From Tolypocladium sp. Sup5 PDA-1 (taxonomy: Eukaryota > Ascomycota > Sordariomycetes > Hypocreales > Ophiocordycipitaceae): DNA of 64,000 bases. The position numbers were made by a program, and so were the translations under genes. Shown here in pieces: positions 57,332 through 64,000 of this stretch. Under the pieces are notes generated by a model. It was given only the letters and a program-made list of their open reading frames with translations, made no database searches and was not told the origin of the DNA. Positions within the stretch are counted from its first letter, which is position 1, and the number at the start of each line of letters is the position of its first letter. The stretch spans positions 248,001-312,000 of the forward strand of contig JPHH03000036.1 in the NCBI GenBank assembly GCA_000750105.3, given 5' to 3'.

Positions 57332-57702
57332 CTAGCAGAGGTATTCCGAGAGATCATGGTGCTTTTGGAGATCCCATGTCTGGACGCCTGGGGCGTAGAA
57401 AATCATCGCTCGCAGACGATGCAAGCTCGACTCCTCCAGGCGGGAGTCCCAAGTAAGAAGAATGAAGTTCCGGAGCTGTCTCCCGGCCGTCTCGCTCGCT
57501 GTGCATTGCTCTTCATCGTGGCCCCAATGGGTCGCGCAATTGCCGTCATAGTGGTCATGGTACTCATTCGTGACGTAATGGTACGACCTGATATGCCGTC
57601 GCCAGTTGACGGGGGCAGATCAGTGGTGAGACGGTCTTACACCGGAGTCTCGCAGGCCGTATATTTGGCAAGGTAGCCAAAGACGAAGAAGCAGAGCCCC
57701 AT
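57332..57702 (-). CDS. Small two-exon protein of unknown function
   Basis: Predicted 105-residue protein, family not recognised. Exon 1 is 57702-57641 (MGLCFFVFGYLAKYTACETP); the intron has a strong GTAAGA donor, a CTGAT branch-like site and a TATCAG acceptor (53 nt); exon 2 is 57587-57332 and restores one long frame with natural-looking composition: SYHYVTNEYHDHYDGNCATH, then GRQLRNFILLTWDSRLEES, FYAPGVQTWDL and the end DLSEYLC. A TATAAATA box lies about 85 bp upstream. There are five Cys and seven His, mostly in the first half of exon 2. Hydrophobic residues at the N-terminus could be a weak signal or membrane anchor. It lies beside the amyloid cell-death gene pair. Confidence 0.5.
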
Positions 57703-58144
57703 ATGGCTGGGGGAGGTAGGGATGGAACTGTAGGCGAAGATGACAAGGGAAGAAAGGAAGAGGAGGAACGCGGGGAGACGCAGTATTTATATCCAGAGGG
57801 GGCCAGTGAATCATCGTTCCCAGTCCCATTAACCTGAGAGTGAATAGCTGTGCTGTGGAGTGAATGCGTGGTTGTGCCTATTGTTCAAACAACCAGCCTG
57901 ATTCACTCCGTCGACAACTCCTTGTTTGCGGGGACATCAGGCAGCAAACGGGGATTGAATAGATGGGATGAAACACTGCAAACAGATTCACTTTCAAATG
58001 ACCAAGTGAATAGAGGAACGGTAGGCAAGCGCATTATTTTTATCCGTCGCACAAACTCCATGTCCATGACATCCAATATGCAACCCCTTTTACCATCCCA
58101 GTCTCCATGAAGCACCAAAGCCCATCAGAGTCATATACGTCCAC
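57703..58144. other. Short intergenic region
   Basis: Promoter of the small gene and 3' end of the FMO gene. Apart from the TATA box, nothing recognised. Confidence 0.4.
57784..57791 (-). promoter_or_regulatory. TATA box for the small unknown gene
   Basis: The minus strand reads TATAAATA, about 85 bp before the ATG at 57702. Confidence 0.45.
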
Positions 58145-59787
58145 TTAGAAGCTCGCACCCTGATCCCGCAGCTTATACCCCTCCCCGTTCAGGATCCTCT
58201 GCTCCTGCTTCACCAGCGCCTTGGGCAGCGCCATGCCCACCCCGAAGAAGACGAAGAACGCCCACTTCCAGCGGAACGGGTTGATGGTTACGCAGAAGAC
58301 GAACCACCACACCAGCTCGAGGTACGTGAAGAAGTCGAACGCGCCCGTCGGGCTGTTCTGCTTCAGGAACTTGGTCATGTCGATCCAGCGCTCCATCCAA
58401 AAGGGGCTCGGGCGCGTGAGCGGGTCGACGAGGAACATGAGCAGGATGCGCGTGTAGATGCCGATGTGCCAGTTGCCCACGGAGCCGATGGCGGACACGT
58501 ACGTGCAGTTGATGGCCGACACGGACGGGTGCTGCGGCGGGAACGTCTGCAGGTACCAGTTCGGCGGGCCGTACGGCTCCTTGAAGCAGTCGTCGGGCAG
58601 AAACGACAGCGGCGGGCGCTTGAAGCCCGTGGCCATGACCACAATGTCTGCGTCGACGACCTCCTCGTGCCCCGGGCCGCCCTTGGGAACCCCCTTTGCG
58701 CGGCGGTTCACCAGCACGCCGCCCTCGACGAAGCCCTCGATGTCGCCGCGCACCCACCCCGCCTTGCCCTGGCGCAGCTTGTCCATGACGTCCGAGTTGA
58801 CCATGGGCGTGTCCATGAAGATGCCCTTGTCGGTGGGCGCGATGCTCTCCAGGTCGCGGTAGAAGAGCTTGCGCAGCAGGAACTCGGGGATGAAGGACAG
58901 GCTCGTCTCCTGGCCGAAGATGTTGAAGCTGAGCAGCGTGTCGACGATGATGTTGCGCGGGATGATCCACTTGTCGGAGCGCGAGAGGATGGAGACCTTG
59001 GCCGCGTCGGCGGCGTTGGCGAACTCGAGGGCCTCGACGGCGGAGGCGCCGCCGCCGATGATGGCGATCCTCTTGCCCTTGGCGTCCTTGCTACGGTGCT
59101 GTCAGTACGCAGCAACAACACAAGCTGGTGTCCCATAAACTTACCCCATCAGCTGGCTCGAGTGGTAAATGTCCCCCTTGAACTTGTCCATGCCCGGGAT
59201 GTGCGGCATCTTGGGCTCGCCGCACGTGCCCACGGCCGCGATGAGGCCCTCGAAGCGCCCGTGCTTCGGGTCGTTGACGATCCAACGCTTGCGGTCGTCC
59301 TGGTACACCTTGTCGACGGCGAAGTTGAAGCGCGTCTTGCCCTGCAGCCCGTAGCGCTTCCACAGCTGCGTGACCTGGCTGATGATCTGGTGGCGGTCCG
59401 GGTAGCCGCGCTCCCACTGCACCGAGGGGTGGAAGCGGTACATGATGGAGTGGATCTGCAGGCCGGACGTGTCGTTGACTCTCTGTCCTCTCGAGTCAGC
59501 TTCGGTTCATGCCAGCGGTGGGTGATACGAACACTCCAGATGCCCCCGACGCGCTCCTCCGTCCCGGCCTCGAAGATGACCACATCGAACCCGTGCCCCA
59601 CGCAGTGCGCCGCCGCGGTGATGCCCGTGATGCCCGCCCCGATGATGGCGATCTTGGGCCGGTGCAGCTGGTCGCCGGCCTTGGGCGGGTTCGGCGACAG
59701 CGCCTTGTTAATGACCCATTGGATGAGCTGGTAGAGGAACAGCAGCGGGTGCAGCAGCGGGTTCGACAGTTCCGACTTGGACGGCAT
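58145..59787 (-). CDS. Flavin-containing monooxygenase (FMO/Baeyer-Villiger-like)
   Basis: FAD- and NADPH-dependent monooxygenase, membrane-associated. Exons are 59787-59533, 59482-59145 and 59090-58145. The first intron uses a GTTCGT donor and rebuilds GGIWSRVNDTSGLQIHS; the second (GTAAGT ... CCGTAG) rebuilds SSQLMGKDAKGKRIAIIGGG. The product is 512 aa. A hydrophobic anchor-like helix sits at residues 12-28 (HPLLFLYQLIQWVINKAL). The FAD motif is IAIIGAGITGITAAAH, the NADPH motif is IAIIGGGASAVEALE, and the late FMO signature is DIVVMATGFKRP. Two hydrophobic segments close the C-terminus (ELVWWFVFCVTINPF, WAFFVFFGVGMALP). Substrate unknown; no biosynthetic cluster around it. Confidence 0.9.
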
Positions 59788-60337
59788 GGCTTATACGGGG
59801 GCCAATGGACCGCAACGACTGCTGAAAATAATAACTAAACGGAGGAATAAAAAGTCAATTGGCAGGCTCTGTGGGAGAAAAAATTCAAGGAACGATCGAG
59901 CTTGTATTAAAAGGCTTCAGGTACGGCAGATCCAAGCTACGATAACGGATGCCCGGATGCGTGGTGATGGCCCAGTGACGTCAGGCGTCCACTTTCACAT
60001 GTGAAGCTCGATCGATCACCCCACTGTGGCCTAGTCGATGACGGCAGCGCGGTTGAGCTTCCAAGAAAGCCGCGCAAAGCAAGTTGCATTTTACGGCACG
60101 TTTCATGCAGGGAATTCTCGTATCAGGTTTTTTATCTTTTTTTATAAAGTCCGTTTGCATGTGAAGTTTACTGACGTTGGTATTTCCCTCGTGGGTCCGG
60201 CTTGCATTGGATCTGAATCGGAAACGCCAACACCAACATCACATCGTCATCGCATCTTATCTACTCCGTACACCCAAGATCTTGCAGAAAACACTCAATT
60301 GAACTCCAATCCGACCAGCCAGCACTTCGCTCTCAAA
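59788..60337. other. Divergent promoter region of FMO and the SigF/NTF2-like gene
   Basis: 550 bp, AT-richer than average, with TTTTTATAAAGT near 60139-60150, a possible TATA box for the plus-strand gene. Confidence 0.4.
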
Positions 60338-61149
60338 ATGGAGCATCCAGGTACCATCTACACGCTTCTCAACCCAAGTCCACTCAACAGCTAACACCCT
60401 CAGTCAGAGAAATCGCCGGCGTCATCACGACCCTTACCACCGGCAGCCCCCAGGAGCAGCAAGACGCCTTGAACACTTATTTCCTCCCCGACGCCTCCTT
60501 TGCGCATCCCTTCTGCCGCGTGCCGTCCTTTTCCAAGGGCGCCGTCCCGCTCGCCCGCGGCGTCGACTCGCGCTGGGTGCTGCTTTGCATCTACCGCTGG
60601 TACCGCACGCTGAGCCCCAACATTGACATAACCATTGACTCTGCAGGTATGTTACACGTTCACCAATCCACGTGCAGAACGTCTCCGACGTCCTGCAGCT
60701 TCAGCAAGCTCTAGGCGATGATATGTGCTAACACGAGTGTAGTCTTCGACCAGCGCTCCGCCCAGCTCTTCGTCTCCATCCACCAGACCTTCTCCCTCTG
60801 GTTCATCCCCCTCTACAAGGCCCCCGTGCGCCTCACCACCATCCTCCAGCTCTCCCAGCGCGCCTCCTGGGACGCCGCCGAGACCGTCGCCCGGGGCGCC
60901 GTCACCGAGGGCCGCGAGCCCGCCGCCCTCGCCGGCCCAGGCCAGGAGCGCGCGCGTTACTTCATCGCCCGCCAGGAGGACCTCTACCAGTTCAACGATT
61001 GCGCGCAGTTCCTGCTTCCCGGGCTGGGCCCGCTGCTGTGGTCCGTGTGGCAGCTCTGGAGCACGGCGCTGTGCGTTGTGGGTTCGCTCGTGCTGCTGCC
61101 GCTGTATTTGTTGCTCAACCGAGGGACTGTGGCCAAGAAGGTGCAGTAA
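60338..61149 (+). CDS. SigF-like NTF2-like domain membrane protein
   Basis: Predicted 220-aa protein. Exon 1 is only 13 nt (60338-60350, MEHP plus one base); exon 2 is 60404-60646 and exon 3 60743-61149. Donors GTACCA and GTATGT and phase-1 junctions rebuild MEHPVREIAGVITTL and TIDSAVFDQRSAQL. The N-terminal 110 residues form an NTF2-like cone (LNTYFLPDASFAHPFCRVP, WYRTLSPNIDITIDSAVFDQ, QLFVSIHQTFSLWF). The second half has LYQFNDCAQFLLPGLGPLLW and a C-terminal membrane helix (ALCVVGSLVLLPLYLLL) with a basic tail. It matches the fungal SigF-like NTF2-like family as I recall it; biochemical role unknown. Confidence 0.75.
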
Positions 61150-61879
61150 CGGGGCAACTAGAAAGGGGTGTCGTAGGGTGTATGTTGGAGGAGTGATTAA
61201 GAATGACTGGGGATTCATAATGCCAAATACTGCTATTAATAAAGAACCAAGTAAGCACTCTAGCCTGCTTTATCAATTCGAGGAACATAAATTTAGTCTA
61301 GCAGTAAATCGCCTTTGCACCCGCGCAACAGTATAGGGAAAACCTAGCATAAATAAGGGGAAACCTATACCAAGAGTAGCCCAGCCATAGGTAGGTCTGC
61401 CTGCCCTGTGGGGGCAGCCTTGGGCCGTCCTGCTTGCGTCTGCATGCTGTCAGGATACGGCATGAGAGAGCTTGATGGCATGCATCAGGCTCATTATTTG
61501 AGCAATTGTCTCAGCACGACGGTAAATTCCAATCGAAATGCGGAAAGGCATGACAACCCCGCATCCGCGACACCTCAAGTTCGTCAAGTCAGCTTCGCCC
61601 AAGGCGGTAGCCATGCAGCCTTGTTCCGACTAACCAGTGGTATTCCATCGACGGGGCTCAGCCCAGGCCGCTATGCAGTGATGTAGTATCTTTCAATATA
61701 TTGGTGCAGTTACGCAGCTGGAGCCCCCAAGCGAATGCTCCCCGCGACAACCTAATTTATCCCCCGCTTGCTGTCCTTACTCCTTAGCAACATTCAAAAC
61801 TTAGTTGACCGTTTGTGGCCTTTCGGTCGGGGCGCAGCTCCGTCCTCGGCGACGGCATTTCTGGATTCCTGCGTTACAA
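61150..61879. other. Intergenic, no gene seen
   Basis: AT-richer stretch between the SigF-like gene and the NLR remnant; no supported coding sequence. Confidence 0.4.
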
Positions 61880-62461
61880 ATGGCGTTGGCCATGCGTGAA
61901 GCAGCGCGCTTGAGGACCGACATCCGCCTAGAACAAGCCATCGAGGCGTTCAGACTCGATCTCACAACCGAACAGAGGGCCGAGGACTGCAAAGCCAAAA
62001 GCCTTCCCCACTGAGTCCCGATGACAACGACGTGCAAGTGCTTGCCAGCAAGATAGATGTGCTAGTATCGCAAAAAAGCCGTCGCGGACCCAGATTCATG
62101 GGTATCCTCCAGGCTGTTCAGCGCTTCGCTTCGATCGGCGACGTCTTAGTAGGCTGCTCTCAGAATTTCATCGCCTGCGGTATCTGGTCAACTATCCGCA
62201 CAACGCTACTTGTATGACTGACTCGCCAACGGCTTATGCGAGATTGGAGAAGCTGAACTGTATCTAGTTCGTGGTTGAAGCGAATAGTAGCCTGGAAAAG
62301 CTGTCGCGCATGTTTATGCTTGCTGGTCAGTCCGCACCTCGATACGAGGCCATGACCCGACTCTACCATCGAAAGTCCAGACGCCTGTGGACGTATTACA
62401 AATTAAGTCCAGAAAACGCTGTTGTGTCCACCAAATCTGGAGGGAAGCGCCGTCGCCTTTA
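61880..62461 (+). pseudogene. Remnant of a NACHT-type NLR N-terminal domain (DUF7708-like)
   Basis: Starts as a normal-looking protein (MALAMREAARLRTDIRLEQ, AIEAFRLDLTTEQRAED), then hits a stop near 62012. Coding resumes in another frame immediately after (DDNDVQVLASKIDVLVSQKS, GILQAVQRFASIGDVLVGCS, CGIWSTIRTTLL), so an indel lies near 62000-62020. An intron (GTATGA ... TATCTAG, about 62214-62267) then leads to FVVEANSSLEKLSRMFMLA and APRYEAMTRLYHRKS, after which the frame ends at about 62461. The order of motifs is that of the N-terminal domain of many fungal NACHT-ankyrin/WD NLRs. No NACHT or repeat domain follows, so only the N-terminus remains. Confidence 0.65.
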
Positions 62462-62722
62462 GTAGGCTCGACAGTGAGGCGACTGGGCCGCGCAGAGGTG
62501 ATTAATGTGTACCTGGCCAGCAGGAAGGAGGGAAGTGGTGCCAGCGCCTTGCAGGCGTATGATGTATGAATCACAGAGCAGGAATGTGACATAAACCAGC
62601 TTACAAGATCCCAGCATTTCCCCCTTTCTGTCAAAAAGCAAATCGCTCTTTTCATCCCCGTTTCTATGCGATACATATACCCAAAAAGGCCAAGTACCTT
62701 TCGGACCTGGCTTGTACACACC

Positions 62723-64000
62723 CTAGTTCTCTACAACATTGACATGTAAGCTGGTCTCGTCGGTCTCATCCGTTGCGTACACTTGATATCCTTCTGTCGA
62801 TCTAAAATCAAGAATACGGTCCAGATAGAGACTCCAAGAATTTGGGAAGAACTTGATTCCCGGACCTCCTTCGCGCTCTATGTTGAACACCCTAAGTAGG
62901 ATGTACACATTTTCTGGGTCTTCATGAAAATTTCGCATCTATTCAATCATCAGCGAACGCGAAGAGCAATCACTTCTCTTTTCAGACACTTACCATATCG
63001 ACCTGATTCTGGCTCACAAAAAAAGGCTCAATGCAGGGACCGCAGGTAGTCTTGACCTCCAGGTGGTATGTGGTGCTGCTGGACCACCCGGTGCTTGGCT
63101 GCACGCCCGCTTTACGGAGAAGTTCTTTCATCCGCCCAGAGCGGTCCAAATAAGTAAAATCCGTGAAATATTTCTCGCGCTCTGTGAAACGTGGGTGTCC
63201 ACCCTCGACGCGAAGCTTGCTAGTCCAGTTCTCGAAAGTCCAGTCATCGATCCGGCCCCCAAACAGATTATAGATCTGCGGCAAGTAGTTAGCCTAAGAT
63301 ATAAATAGGAGAAAGTTGACGAAATACAAAATCCTCTCCGAGAAAACCAATCTCTCTATACCTGACTTCTATTGGGAGTACAGGTCTGGATCTGACTCTG
63401 GGCGGTGATGGATTAGGCACCGATGATGATGAGATATTGTTGTCGTCGGCGTTCCGAACCGAGGGACTTCCATGGCCAAAATGTCCTGGAGAAGGCACTA
63501 TTGAATCTTGCTGGCCAGCTGAGTAGCCGTAGTCGTGGCGATAGGGGGTGCTTCCACTCCTTATCGGAAGAGACTGCAGGAATCCGCCGCCTGTCCTGCG
63601 AGGTTGTGTGTGAGTTCTTGCTACGAGGGAGTCTGACATCTCGAATTGGCTTGCCCTCTGGACGATGCCCTCATTCCTCGATTCGTGTGAAGGCATTAAC
63701 TCTCGTAAAGAATGTTGATACGGGGTTCTCCTGGGAGTAAAGGACGAAGGACTTTCGCTTTCAGCCGGCGACTCCGTCGATTCAGATGCGACGTCGCGCT
63801 GCTCAACTCTCCTCGCATTAGTGTCATCTCCATCCAGCTCTCTACCCTCTCCAACACCGTGGCTTTCCTCTCTTTCCTCTGTAGAGGTTATCTCGCCCTC
63901 CCTGGCAGCAGCCTGGTCGCTAGATTCTCCGCCGTCATGTTCATCTGGAAGAAATCGATTGCGGCTCTCCAAAATGACGGTGAGCTGGTTTATCGGCGCG
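62723..64000 (-). CDS. DUF3883 (NO VEIN C-terminal) protein, 3' part; continues beyond the window
   Basis: C-terminal part of a larger protein whose start lies right of base 64000. Exons on the minus strand are >64000-63328, 63275-62994 and 62938-62723. Introns of 52 nt (GTATTT ... TTGCCGCAG, branch GCTAAC) and 55 nt (GTAAGT ... GAATAG) join in phase, rebuilding FLGEDFIYNLFGGRID and NQVDMMRNFHEDPE. The first exon is disordered, E/S/R-rich. The DUF3883 fold follows: IGFLGEDF, FENWTSKLRVEGGHPRFTE, FTYLDRSGR, the conserved TYHLEVKTTCGPC, FFVSQNQVDM and VYILLRVFNIE. In fungi this domain usually ends large proteins with an N-terminal HSP90-like ATPase region (NOV/sacsin-type); that part, if present, is off-window. 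Confidence 0.78.

Noticed and set aside
58466..59734. Open frame of 422 codons on the plus strand
   Set aside because: Antisense shadow of the FMO gene; no motifs.
62459..62719. Minus-strand open frame downstream of the DUF3883 gene
   Set aside because: No family resemblance; it lies just after the DUF3883 stop and overlaps the 3' end of the NLR remnant.

Overview
The window looks like chromosomal DNA of a filamentous ascomycete, most likely a Sordariomycete and perhaps Hypocreales. Coding regions are GC-rich and interrupted by short introns (about 45-110 nt) with GT(A/G)NGT donors and CTRAC-type branch points. The gene set is typically fungal: ERG24, GH3 and GH55 secreted glucosidases, MAPEG, FIT/Scs3, Apa1/2, an F-box/WD40 protein, NB-ARC/TPR and HeLo-like proteins, and DUF3883. 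Species assignment is inference only.

Layout. 0-5.4 kb: a C2H2 zinc-finger gene (+) and a long, frame-jumping, possibly decayed minus-strand gene. 6.3-23.7 kb: a housekeeping block with a MAPEG protein (+), GH3 beta-glucosidase (-), ERG24 sterol C-14 reductase (-), an MRH-domain sorting receptor (+), a Myb/SANT-like nuclear protein (+), Apa1/2-type ATP adenylyltransferase (-) and a FIT/Scs3 protein (-). 24.0-26.2 kb: no protein gene, but a tandem array of six small-RNA genes. 26.8-42.6 kb: GH55 glucanase (-), F-box/WD40 (-), DUF7704 membrane protein (+), zinc alcohol dehydrogenase (+) and a WD40-like protein (+). 43.4-64 kb: a more accessory region with an ankyrin protein, a secreted apple-like protein, an SDR with an internal stop, a damaged F-box gene, a divergent NLR/HeLo-like gene pair, a small novel gene, an FMO, a SigF/NTF2-like protein, the remnant of an NLR N-terminus, and the 3' end of a DUF3883 protein running off the window.

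Two systems stand out. (1) The six-unit array at 24.0-26.2 kb has a period near 400 bp. Each unit has a TTATnAnTCAAA-like box about 30 bp before a conserved AGCGAAGTAGCT start, a variable interior of roughly 40-100 nt, a complementary AGCCTTCGCT end usually running into a T4-T5 stretch, and a TFIIIC B box (GGTTCGANTCC-like) 10-50 bp downstream. This is the layout of an RNA polymerase III gene with an SNR6-like downstream B box, and I do not recognise the RNA family. (2) At 53.2-56.5 kb an NB-ARC/TPR NLR and a HeLo-like protein are transcribed divergently from a 184-bp spacer. They carry matching RHIM-like N-x-G-x-Q-x-G motifs at the NLR N-terminus and the HeLo-like C-terminus, the signature of an amyloid-relayed programmed cell death pair of the PNT1/HELLP kind.

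Exon boundaries were worked out by hand from splice signals and reading-phase agreement. No database search was possible.
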